From Candidatus Poribacteria bacterium (lineage in GTDB: Bacteria > Poribacteria > WGA-4E > WGA-3G): a DNA stretch of 6,231 bases. Within the stretch, counting starts at the first letter, position 1. Every line of letters starts with the position of its first letter. The position numbers and the translations under genes are program-made. A model generated the notes under the pieces. That model was not told where the DNA came from. It saw only the letters and a program-made list of their open reading frames with translations, and searched no databases. Shown piece after piece: positions 1 to 5,873 of this stretch. Location of the stretch: positions 1 to 6,231 of the forward strand of contig JAPPMR010000218.1 in the NCBI GenBank assembly GCA_028818995.1, in the 5' to 3' direction.

Positions 1-54
1 CGGTAATTTGGAGAAATATCCGGTGCGGTTAGAAACCGCACCTACCGGGTTTGG
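1..54 (+). repeat. Partial copy of the 114-bp palindromic intergenic repeat (cut by window edge)
   Basis: These bases match positions 126-179 of the complete copy at 105-218 with one difference (A at 40 against G at 165). They include the central hairpin: arm GGTGCGGTT at 22-30, loop AGA, arm AACCGCACC at 34-42. The match stops abruptly at base 55, so the right half of the unit is missing or replaced. The left end lies outside the window. The role is unknown; the unit belongs to the same family as 105-218 and 4467-4580. Confidence 0.85.
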
Positions 55-64
55 TGCCTGCTGA

Positions 65-80
65 AAATTGGAAAATCAAC
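65..80 (+). repeat. Short repeat module shared with 4752-4767
   Basis: The 16-base string AAATTGGAAAATCAAC recurs at 4752-4767 as AAATTGGAAAATAAAC (15/16), in the same orientation. Both copies sit in intergenic DNA next to the larger palindromic units, so this is probably another piece of the same repeat family. Both are AT-rich and short, so chance similarity is not fully excluded. Confidence 0.4.
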
Positions 81-104
81 AATTATTATTTAATATTGCT
101 TTAC

Positions 105-218
105 ATGAAGATTAATTTATTAATTCGGTAATTTGGAGAAATATCCGGTGCGGTTAGAAACCGCGCCTACCGGGTTTGGGTAAAATTAGAATTACCGAAA
201 TATTTTCTTAATCTTCAT
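105..218 (+). repeat. 114-bp MITE-like palindromic repeat, complete copy A
   Basis: The unit begins ATGAAGATTAA (105-115) and ends with its exact reverse complement TTAATCTTCAT (208-218). Inside, TTCGGTAATT (124-133) pairs with AATTACCGAA (190-199), and the centre is a strong hairpin with arms at 147-155 and 159-167 around an AGA loop. The copy at 4467-4580 has the same length and 112 of 114 identical bases. Terminal inverted repeats, fixed length and lack of coding capacity resemble a MITE or other non-autonomous palindromic element. No clear target-site duplication is visible (flanks TTAC and CAAA), so transposition is inferred. It might also act as a transcribed hairpin. Confidence 0.85.
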
Positions 219-241
219 CAAAACGCGCCTACCTTGGGTAA
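219..241 (+). repeat. Degraded fragment of the same repeat core
   Basis: Directly after copy A the sequence AAACGCGCCTACCTTGGGTA resembles the inside of copy A (159-182) with short deletions: the shared blocks are CGCGCCTACC and TTGGGTAA. It looks like a remnant of another unit or a product of rearrangement. It is short, so confidence is modest. Confidence 0.45.
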
Positions 242-335
242 TAAATCGGGCTTACATAGCCCTCCAACAATACGATATCCTTAAATTGACATCTATGGGG
301 TAAGCGAAGCGAAACCTATAGGTGTAAAAGCGTTT
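242..335. other. Non-coding stretch without recognised function
   Basis: No supported reading frame, RNA gene or clear promoter is seen here. A TTGACA string at 286-291 has no acceptable -10 partner. CTATGGG near 293 and CCTATAG at 315-321 form only an imperfect inverted pair. Together with the repeats to its left, this is the region downstream of the leftward PBP gene. Confidence 0.5.
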
Positions 336-368
336 TATGTTGGGTTTCGTGCCTCAACCCAACCTACA
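336..368. repeat. GTTGGGTT/AACCCAAC palindromic hairpin downstream of the PBP gene
   Basis: GTTGGGTT (339-346) and AACCCAAC (356-363) form a perfect 8-bp stem around a nine-base loop, with partial further pairing outside. It lies about 20 bp beyond the stop of the leftward PBP gene. Near-identical palindromes of the form TGTTGGGTTTCGT...CAACCCAACCTACA are, from memory, common intergenic repeats in cyanobacteria and other phyla. No T-run follows the stem on either strand, so it is not called an intrinsic terminator, although it could protect or shorten the 3' end of the PBP transcript. Confidence 0.6.
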
Positions 369-387
369 ATATAATGTGGACACAGTA

Positions 388-2889
388 CTAATGTTGATCA
401 CATATTCTTGTAGGTTCTTGCCCCTTAATAAAAGGTTCGTTGCTAATGTTTTCTGGGGGACACTTATCTTTATTTTTGAGTAGACCAGTCATTTTATCAA
501 TTTCCCAGAATTCAATTCCTTCTGGTACGGGAAATTCCTTTTCTGGACCGCGGGCTGCATCTTTTATGAAACGCGCCCAGATAGGTAATGCAGCCTCTGC
601 CCCTTGCTGATTGTAATTACGACGATTTCGTTTATGGACATCAAAACCGACCCAAACACCGACAATCAAGTCAGCAGTATATCCAACGAACCACGCATCC
701 ACGTTACCATTTGTAGTCCCAGTTTTTCCAGCTATAGGGCGAGTGATTTGATAACCATGATATTCTGTTATAGCACGCCGTCCCGTTCCGTGTTTAATAA
801 CACTTTCCAAAAACGAAGTAATCTGGTACGCCAATCTCTCATCTAAAACACGGGTGCGTTCCGGTTGAGAAGTATAAATCGGTTTACCTGCTGCATCTAC
901 GATATATTGGATGTAAACGGGTTCGGTTAGAATTCCGCGATTCGCGAAGACTCCATAAGCTGCTGTTAATTCAATCACCTTCATACCAGACGCACCTAAA
1001 GTAAGTGCGGGTGTAGGTTGCATAGGGCTTTCAATTCCCATTCTTTTTGTCAGTTTTACAATCCGATCTATACCTTCCCATAAACCATCCTCATTAACTG
1101 GTGTTTCCAAAGCAGCTCGGACCGTTGGAACGTTAATTGAACGTTTGATAATATCTCGAACCGTAAGTGGACCATTAAAGGTAAAACTATAGTTGTCGGG
1201 GTACCACATTGGTTGCCCTGGTGCTGGTACCATTCCCCAACTTTCATCAATAAGTATCGTTGCGGGAGTAACTATGTAAGGTTCTTCCATAAGTGCAGCA
1301 AAAACGATGGGTTTAAACGCTGAACCCGGCTGCCGACGCGCGGGGTCACTCCGGGTGCCGATAGTTCTATTAAAATAGTTAAAATTACCTGCCATCCCAT
1401 TATCAGATATATGGTAATCGCGCCCACCCATCATCGCTTTAACATGTCCCGTACGCGGATCAAATGCAATGAGTGCCGCTTGCAGATAACTATCTATTGG
1501 ATCAATGCGCCGTGGATTGTCCTTATTTTTGTCGTAATTCGGTAGGTGTTTCGCCCATGTTCTATCCATGAATCGCAAGTGGTCTGCTATGGCATTTACC
1601 GCGACTGATTGCATTGACATATCTATGGTTGTATAGACTTTCAATCCATCTTTATACAATCTGCTTTGAAGTTCCGGAATTTTATCCAGTTCTAATTCAA
1701 TATGATCTAAAAAGTGTCCTGCAGTAGTTTGATTCTCTTTAATAGATGTATTTGTTGGCTCTTGAACTTGTATCGGTTGATTCCGATTTTCGCTGTATTC
1801 TTTAGGTGTGATAAGTTCTTGGTTGTACATCGCTCTAAGTACCAAATCACGGCGCTTTTTAGCATTTTCAGGATTTTTTATTGGTGAATAAAACGTCGTT
1901 CCCTTTGGAATAGCTGCGAGCAAAGCACATTCGTGGTAATCCAGCTCAGACACCTCTTTGTCAAAGAAAGCCAAAGCAGCTTTTTGGACACCGAATAGTT
2001 GTTGCCCCCCAAATCGTCCGAAGTCAATATAGTTAAGATATCCTTCCAGAATTTGAGATTTTGACAATTGTTTTTCGATTCTAAATGCGAGCAATACTTC
2101 ACGAGTTTTTCTGGCAGGAGTTCGTTCTTTTCCCAAGTAGATATTGCGAGTTAACTGCTGTGTCAGTGTGCTTGTAGCACCAATTCGGTCACCGCCCGTA
2201 AGAGAATCCTTGATCGCCCCGACGAGTCGGATGATATCAACCCCTGAATGTTGATAAAATCGTCGGTCCTCAATTGCGATAAATGCATCCACAAGTTTTC
2301 TTGGCATCTCGTCAAGTGGAATAATTTTGCGCGTTGTTCCTTTTTCATCTCCAGAAGATTCCTTAATCAGTTCAGGTTCAAGGTAAAAATTACGGATTGC
2401 GTTCCCCTCATCGTTTTTGATAGATTCTATTTTTCCTTTTTTTATTGAGAGATAAATGCGTTTTGCTTCTGTATCTTTTTCCATGTACGGATATACAAAT
2501 TCGCGAAGGAATATATCGACAGTTCCATTTTGTTCGCCCTTTTTTCCACTGAGTTGCAGCAAATATTGACCCTGAGAGTTTATGCCTGTAGTGCCTTGCT
2601 TAACCGCTTCATATTCCAAACGTTGAAGTTTATCGGTTAAAAAGACGGCAGAATCATTGAGCTGCACTTCACATATTGATGAATATACCTCAAGATGCTG
2701 TCGCCAAGTTTGTTTATCTACTTTATAATTTAAGTTGTCCAGCTTAAGTGCTGCCACATCTTCCCAACATCCATACATAAAACCACCCGCGACGCCGATG
2801 CCGAAACAGATCACAAAGAATACAAGCAGTAAACTGACAAAGATAATACTCAGAATTACTTGCAATGAATTATATAGGAAATGGCGCAT
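388..2889 (-). CDS. Bifunctional class A penicillin-binding protein, PBP1B-like (GT51 transglycosylase / transpeptidase)
   Basis: This protein polymerises lipid II into glycan strands and cross-links the stem peptides on the outer face of the cytoplasmic membrane. With the ATG at 2889 it has 833 residues. One membrane anchor spans about residues 7-40. Residues 45-185 resemble the UB2H-type region of PBP1B. The GT51 domain (about 190-370) shows catalytic Glu207 in EDRRFYQHSG, a STLTQQL motif and RKxxE ending at Glu264. The transpeptidase domain has Ser523-x-x-Lys526 (SAFK), Ser584-x-Asn586 and KTG at 722-724. The tail carries two cysteines in the CP...C pattern common in these proteins. An in-frame TTG at 2901 would add four residues, but GGAG six bases before the ATG decides for 2889. 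The gene lies 62 bp behind the redoxin gene and may share its transcript. The family is certain; PBP1B rather than PBP1A is inferred from the region before GT51. Confidence 0.96.
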   Translation of the reverse strand: MRHFLYNSLQVILSIIFVSLLLVFFVICFGIGVAGGFMYGCWEDVAALKLDNLNYKVDKQTWRQHLEVYSSICEVQLNDSAVFLTDKLQRLEYEAVKQGTTGINSQGQYLLQLSGKKGEQNGTVDIFLREFVYPYMEKDTEAKRIYLSIKKGKIESIKNDEGNAIRNFYLEPELIKESSGDEKGTTRKIIPLDEMPRKLVDAFIAIEDRRFYQHSGVDIIRLVGAIKDSLTGGDRIGATSTLTQQLTRNIYLGKERTPARKTREVLLAFRIEKQLSKSQILEGYLNYIDFGRFGGQQLFGVQKAALAFFDKEVSELDYHECALLAAIPKGTTFYSPIKNPENAKKRRDLVLRAMYNQELITPKEYSENRNQPIQVQEPTNTSIKENQTTAGHFLDHIELELDKIPELQSRLYKDGLKVYTTIDMSMQSVAVNAIADHLRFMDRTWAKHLPNYDKNKDNPRRIDPIDSYLQAALIAFDPRTGHVKAMMGGRDYHISDNGMAGNFNYFNRTIGTRSDPARRQPGSAFKPIVFAALMEEPYIVTPATILIDESWGMVPAPGQPMWYPDNYSFTFNGPLTVRDIIKRSINVPTVRAALETPVNEDGLWEGIDRIVKLTKRMGIESPMQPTPALTLGASGMKVIELTAAYGVFANRGILTEPVYIQYIVDAAGKPIYTSQPERTRVLDERLAYQITSFLESVIKHGTGRRAITEYHGYQITRPIAGKTGTTNGNVDAWFVGYTADLIVGVWVGFDVHKRNRRNYNQQGAEAALPIWARFIKDAARGPEKEFPVPEGIEFWEIDKMTGLLKNKDKCPPENISNEPFIKGQEPTRICDQH

Positions 2890-2894
2890 ATTGT

Positions 2895-2899
2895 TCTCC
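2895..2899 (-). promoter_or_regulatory. Ribosome binding site of the PBP gene (decides its start)
   Basis: On the minus strand GGAGA lies just before the ATG at 2889-2887, with six bases between GGAG and ATG. The alternative TTG at 2901-2899 overlaps this site and has no Shine-Dalgarno sequence of its own, which supports the shorter 833-residue protein. Confidence 0.75.
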
Positions 2900-2951
2900 A
2901 ATCAATGGGCGTTATGTGAAAGACAATCATCCTTTTTCCAAATTCTGTCTT

Positions 2952-3566
2952 TTAAGGTGTTCGATCTAAATCTGCTTTTCTGACACGCTTAATGGTGCAT
3001 CCGATTGCACGTGTTTTCTTCTGTTTATCCAGTATAGTCTTTCCATCTAACACTAATTCCAACACATTCTTGAGATAATGCGTTTTAGGCGTATTTCGAC
3101 TATCGTCAATTGCCCCTCTATATCGGAGCATTTTTTCTGTATCTATAAGAAAAACCTCTGGTGTTCTGCGTGCTTGAAAATAGTCTGCAATATTGTTATC
3201 TGGATCTTTGAGAATAGGAAAATCTAAGTTGTGTTTCTCGCGGTACTTTTTAATTTTTTCCACCGTTTCGTACTTATTGGAATGAATACCTACAAATTGC
3301 ACATTTTTTTCTTTGTAACTTTTTACCAGCGAATTGATACGTTCAACATATTCATCCATCGCCGGACATTGTGTCGCAAGAAATATCAACACAACCGCTT
3401 TTTTCTCCTTACTCAGAGTTTTCAAGCAATGGGTTTTATTTTGAGTGTCTTTGAGACTCCATTCCTTGACCTTTTCATCAATTTTGACAGGTTTTTCCGC
3501 TGCTAACGAGAAAGCGGCAAGTACAAGTATAAGTATAAGTCCAAAACTTGTGATAAACTTCCGCAT
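2952..3566 (-). CDS. Exported AhpC/TSA-type redoxin (thioredoxin-fold protein)
   Basis: This 204-residue protein has a signal peptide (MRK, hydrophobic stretch about 8-22, likely cleavage after SLA at 20-22), so it should act outside the cytoplasmic membrane. The rest is a thioredoxin fold of the AhpC/TSA-redoxin group: a strand-rich start (VVLIFLATQCP), a single active-site-like Cys67-Pro68 instead of CxxC, a cis-proline site RRTPEVFLID at Pro136, and the RGAIDD strand. The ending with Gly189-Cys190 followed by TIKR matches secreted redoxins whose C-terminus reads GCSIKW or similar. Cys47 is a third cysteine. Probable roles are thiol-dependent peroxide reduction or envelope thiol redox control; the substrate cannot be read. 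AAGGAG seven bases before the ATG supports the start. It sits between the HAD and PBP genes on the same strand. Confidence 0.85.
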   Translation of the reverse strand: MRKFITSFGLILILVLAAFSLAAEKPVKIDEKVKEWSLKDTQNKTHCLKTLSKEKKAVVLIFLATQCPAMDEYVERINSLVKSYKEKNVQFVGIHSNKYETVEKIKKYREKHNLDFPILKDPDNNIADYFQARRTPEVFLIDTEKMLRYRGAIDDSRNTPKTHYLKNVLELVLDGKTILDKQKKTRAIGCTIKRVRKADLDRTP

Positions 3567-3573
3567 CTTATGT

Positions 3574-3579
3574 CTCCTT
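3574..3579 (-). promoter_or_regulatory. Ribosome binding site of the redoxin gene
   Basis: A consensus AAGGAG on the minus strand ends seven bases before the ATG at 3566-3564. It is the strongest Shine-Dalgarno site in the window and fixes the start at the signal peptide. Confidence 0.8.
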
Positions 3580-3629
3580 ATGTTAAAACGATGTAAACCT
3601 AATTTCGTTTATAATCCATGCCTTCCAAA

Positions 3630-3646
3630 TAACGAGCATTTCGTTA
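3630..3646 (-). other. Hairpin overlapping the HAD stop codon
   Basis: On the minus strand TAACGA (3646-3641), loop AATGC and TCGTTA (3635-3630) form a perfect six-base-pair stem whose first three bases are the TAA stop of the HAD gene. Only three T's follow, so it is at best a weak or partial terminator. It may instead attenuate read-through into the redoxin gene or be incidental. Confidence 0.35.
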
Positions 3647-4393
3647 ATATTTTACGGATGACAGAAAATCGGTCAATTCGTGTAAATGGGAGAGTTGAAC
3701 GTCTACAACGGATAGGTCTGGACAATCTTTTGTTTGGTTTCCAACCATCCAAGCGGTCCACATTCCTACGTTCTTCGCACCAATCATATCTGCTTTATAA
3801 CTATCTCCAACATAGATTGCTTCAGCAGGATCAACATTCAATTCAGCCAAAGCGGCTTCAAAAATGCGTGGGTCAGGCTTTGCTACGCCAAATGCAGTAG
3901 AATCTATAATTACATCAAGCAATGGGGAAAGTTCGTACTCATCACACCATCCACGCGTATTCCCAAAGTTATTACTGATTACGCCAAGTTTATAGGTGCT
4001 ATGGAGTGTTTTGAGCCACTGTCTATTTTCTGTAAGACTCTGCGAGACTCCTTTGCAAAACCATTCCACATATTCGTCTTTCAATTGATCACTCAAATCG
4101 AGTCGTTTAAAAATTCCCGTACCGATAGCATCTGACGTTTCTCGTAAAGTACAACGTGCCGCTTCGCTATTTGCAATTGCTCCGACAGGCAACATTGAGC
4201 CTTCCTGATAAGACCACTCAGCCGCGGAATCACCGAATGCAAATTCTGATATTGTGGCTTGATCTGCAACATCAAACTCCTCTCGGGTGATTTCAGGATG
4301 GTGTTTTTGAATAAACTGGTACGTGCGTTCTAACCAGTGGATACCGTTACCATCTAAAGTGCCGCCAAAATCAAAAATTAATGCTCTGATCAT
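3644..4393 (-). CDS. HAD-superfamily hydrolase
   Basis: This 249-residue cytoplasmic protein is of the haloacid dehalogenase type, which uses an Asp nucleophile and Mg2+, most often on phosphate esters. Motif I is FDFGGTLD with nucleophile Asp8; the usual second Asp of DxDxT is Gly10, a variant seen in many HAD proteins. Residues about 15-110 form a helical C1-type cap. Motif II is GVISNN with Ser140, motif III is Lys172 in AKPDPRIFEAAL, and motif IV is GDSYKAD with Asp197 and Asp202. Length is normal. The substrate cannot be predicted; phosphatase or dehalogenase activity is possible. The ATG at 4393 has only a distant AAGGA about 14 bases upstream, and no better start is seen. It opens a same-strand run HAD, redoxin, PBP, with 415 bp of repeat-rich DNA before it. 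Confidence 0.9.
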   Translation of the reverse strand: MIRALIFDFGGTLDGNGIHWLERTYQFIQKHHPEITREEFDVADQATISEFAFGDSAAEWSYQEGSMLPVGAIANSEAARCTLRETSDAIGTGIFKRLDLSDQLKDEYVEWFCKGVSQSLTENRQWLKTLHSTYKLGVISNNFGNTRGWCDEYELSPLLDVIIDSTAFGVAKPDPRIFEAALAELNVDPAEAIYVGDSYKADMIGAKNVGMWTAWMVGNQTKDCPDLSVVDVQLSHLHELTDFLSSVKY

Positions 4394-4466
4394 CTATATC
4401 TTTTTTTCCTTTTCTGAAAATTTAATGTCTAATTAATGTGAGTTCCTTATTTGTAGCGTAAACTGT

Positions 4467-4580
4467 ATGAGGATTAATTTATTAATTCGGTAATTTGGAG
4501 AAATATCCGGTGCGGTTAGAAACCGCACCTACCGGGTTTGGGTAAAATTAGAATTACCGAAATATTTTCTTAATCTTCAT
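4467..4580 (+). repeat. 114-bp MITE-like palindromic repeat, complete copy B
   Basis: This copy has the same length as copy A at 105-218, with two differences: G at 4471 near the left tip and A at 4527 in the hairpin. The central hairpin arms are GGTGCGGTT (4509-4517) and AACCGCACC (4521-4529) with an AGA loop. The left tip reads ATGAGGATTAA, so the terminal inverted repeat has one mismatch here. High identity between copies over 4 kb apart suggests recent spread or gene conversion. Confidence 0.9.
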
Positions 4581-4610
4581 TTAGCTTGCGCCTTTTGGGA
4601 CACAATCTGA

Positions 4611-4726
4611 ATGAAGATTAAGAAAATAAATCAGTAATTTGGCGAGGTTAGGAAACCTCGCCAGCGGCGGAAGGACACCTGCTTCGTGCAGACAGAAAAT
4701 TACCGAATTAATAAATTAATCTTCAT
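4611..4726 (-). repeat. 116-bp variant repeat, copy C, inverted relative to A and B
   Basis: Read on the minus strand, the first 30 bases (4726-4697) match copy A exactly and the last 18 (4628-4611) also match, but the core is different. It carries a hairpin with arms GGCGAGGTT (4641-4649) and AACCTCGCC (4654-4662), then a small CTGC/GCAG stem-loop (4679-4682 with 4688-4691). The inverted repeat continues beyond the unit: CACAATCTG at 4601-4609 mirrors CAGATTGTG at 4728-4736. The unit is thus a second subtype with conserved ends and a swapped interior. Confidence 0.85.
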
Positions 4727-4751
4727 ACAGATTGTGCTACAAAAAACCACC

Positions 4752-4767
4752 AAATTGGAAAATAAAC
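4752..4767 (+). repeat. Short repeat module shared with 65-80
   Basis: AAATTGGAAAATAAAC differs by one base from 65-80. It lies in the right arm spacer of the composite, between copy C and the outer arm at 4799-4817, and has no counterpart in the left arm spacer, which is only six bases long (4447-4452). Confidence 0.4.
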
Positions 4768-4808
4768 GTAACGAGTTTGGGATGACTTCTTTATTTATGG
4801 AACTCACG

Positions 4809-5873
4809 TTAATTAGAATTATTCTGATTTAACTTTGTTACTAATGCTTCAACAACCTCAGTTATTTTAATTTCTTCCATGCACAGGTACGGTATATCCT
4901 GCCGATGGCAAGTGCGTTTATAACACGGTCTACACGAAACAGGCTTCTCAATGACGGTATGATCAGTGCCGTAAGGTTGATGACGGCTTGGGTCTGTTGG
5001 GCCAAAGAGTGCAATGGTCGGGATGCCGACAGCAGCAGCAATGTGCATCGGACCGCTATCACAAGTTAGACATACTTCACAACGTTCTAATAGTGCGCCA
5101 AGTTGCAATATATCTGTTTTTCCTACAAGATTAACTATTGATTCTGAATGTGGTAATTCTCCTACAAGTAATATTTCTGCTGTTGAACCTGTTAATACGA
5201 TTTTGACATCGGGCAAAACGTTGGAAATTTGACTGATAACAGCAGCAAAATTACTTATATCCCACTGTTTTGTCCGCCATGTTGTCCCTAAATTAACTGC
5301 GATTAGTCTATCATTTGGAGCTATTCCTTCATTTCGCAGTAGTTTTTGAGTTGATTGACGTTCGGCATCTGTATGCCAAAATTCCAATTGGGATTGTGAG
5401 AAACCTTGCATTGTATCTTTGGAACTTGAAGTAGGGACGGTGTTTATATTCAGTAGGCGCAGTACAGTTAGATAACGATCAACTTCATGAAGATTGGTGT
5501 TGTGCGGACAAGATGTTGTTAGTAAAAAGCCTCGCCCCTTATAGTTTGATCCAATGCGTATTGGTATTCGTGCTATGAAGCAGAGCAAGGCATTACGGAA
5601 TGAGGTCGGATGCAACACAACCGAAATATCAAATTTATGTTCTCGTATCTGGCGAACCACTTTCAACAGTGATCTAAATTGACCGTTAGTTCTTGTGTCA
5701 ACAATATACTCGTCAACATACGGATTTGATTTCATTAAGTCAACGACAAGTGGTCGCAAAAGTAATGTCAGAAAGGATTCTGGATACGCCTGTTTGAGCG
5801 CGCGCAAAGCAGGCGTAAGTAGGACCATATCACCGATCCAAGCACCTGTGTGACACACAAGTATTTTATGCAT
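4809..5873 (-). CDS. Glycosyltransferase family 9, heptosyltransferase (WaaF)-like
   Basis: GT9 enzymes transfer ADP-heptose or a related sugar to lipopolysaccharide core or other glycans on the cytoplasmic side of the membrane. Taking the ATG at 5873 gives 354 residues, a usual length. The N-terminal Rossmann half begins MHKILVCHTGAWIGDMVLLT, with the GD pair (Asp15) at the conserved catalytic position. The C-terminal half has NLGTTWRTKQW (Lys202), then CDSGPMH (272-277) leading into a GIPTIALFGPTDP segment, which form the sugar-nucleotide site. Four cysteines at 314, 317, 322 and 331 (CRPCYKRTC...CM) match the cysteine cluster in the WaaF/WaaC-like C-terminus. An in-frame TTG at 5897 would add eight residues, but the ATG overlaps the PHP stop as TAATG and fits the family N-terminus; no clear Shine-Dalgarno is present, suggesting coupling. 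The stop lies inside the outer repeat arm. The sugar and acceptor are not readable. Confidence 0.92.
   Translation of the reverse strand: MHKILVCHTGAWIGDMVLLTPALRALKQAYPESFLTLLLRPLVVDLMKSNPYVDEYIVDTRTNGQFRSLLKVVRQIREHKFDISVVLHPTSFRNALLCFIARIPIRIGSNYKGRGFLLTTSCPHNTNLHEVDRYLTVLRLLNINTVPTSSSKDTMQGFSQSQLEFWHTDAERQSTQKLLRNEGIAPNDRLIAVNLGTTWRTKQWDISNFAAVISQISNVLPDVKIVLTGSTAEILLVGELPHSESIVNLVGKTDILQLGALLERCEVCLTCDSGPMHIAAAVGIPTIALFGPTDPSRHQPYGTDHTVIEKPVSCRPCYKRTCHRQDIPYLCMEEIKITEVVEALVTKLNQNNSN

Larger units (their letters stand above)
4428..4817. repeat. Nested inverted-repeat composite filling the GT9-HAD intergenic region
   Basis: The outer arms TCTAATTAATGTGAGTTCC (4428-4446) and 4799-4817 are reverse complements at 18 of 19 bases. 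Inside them, 4453-4496 and 4697-4740 pair at 40 of 44 bases. At the centre 4563-4580 and 4611-4628 pair exactly over 18 bases, extended imperfectly toward a TTTTGG loop at 4593-4598. The region therefore holds two units in opposite orientation (copies B and C) inside a further inverted repeat. The right outer arm covers the GT9 stop codon at 4809-4811. Transcribed from GT9 toward HAD, it could fold into one long branched structure. No coding sequence is supported within it. Confidence 0.85.

Noticed and set aside
1..241. CRISPR array
   Set aside because: Repeats are few, irregularly spaced, of unequal length and palindromic over their full length, with no regular spacers or cas genes.
286..314. 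TTGACA-based promoter pointing rightward
   Set aside because: There is no acceptable -10 at 16-18 bases, and it would only drive antisense transcription into the PBP gene.
293..321. Inverted repeat CTATGGG/CCTATAG
   Set aside because: It is imperfect, short, and fits equally well as a weak direct repeat.
604..846. Open frames on the plus strand and in other minus frames across the PBP, redoxin, HAD and GT9 genes
   Set aside because: They lie inside or antisense to strongly supported genes and their translations show no recognisable domain, so they are shadows.
3567..3643. Promoter of the redoxin gene (TCGTTA with TATAAA at 16 bases on the minus strand)
   Set aside because: The -35 match is poor in AT-rich DNA; it cannot be told from chance.
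3445..3900. A 151-codon plus-strand frame bridging the redoxin and HAD genes
   Set aside because: It is antisense to both genes, has no recognisable motif, and the genes beneath it have clear family signatures.
4741..4808. Intrinsic terminator after GT9
   Set aside because: A T-run exists on the minus strand but only a five-base-pair stem with a very long loop precedes it.
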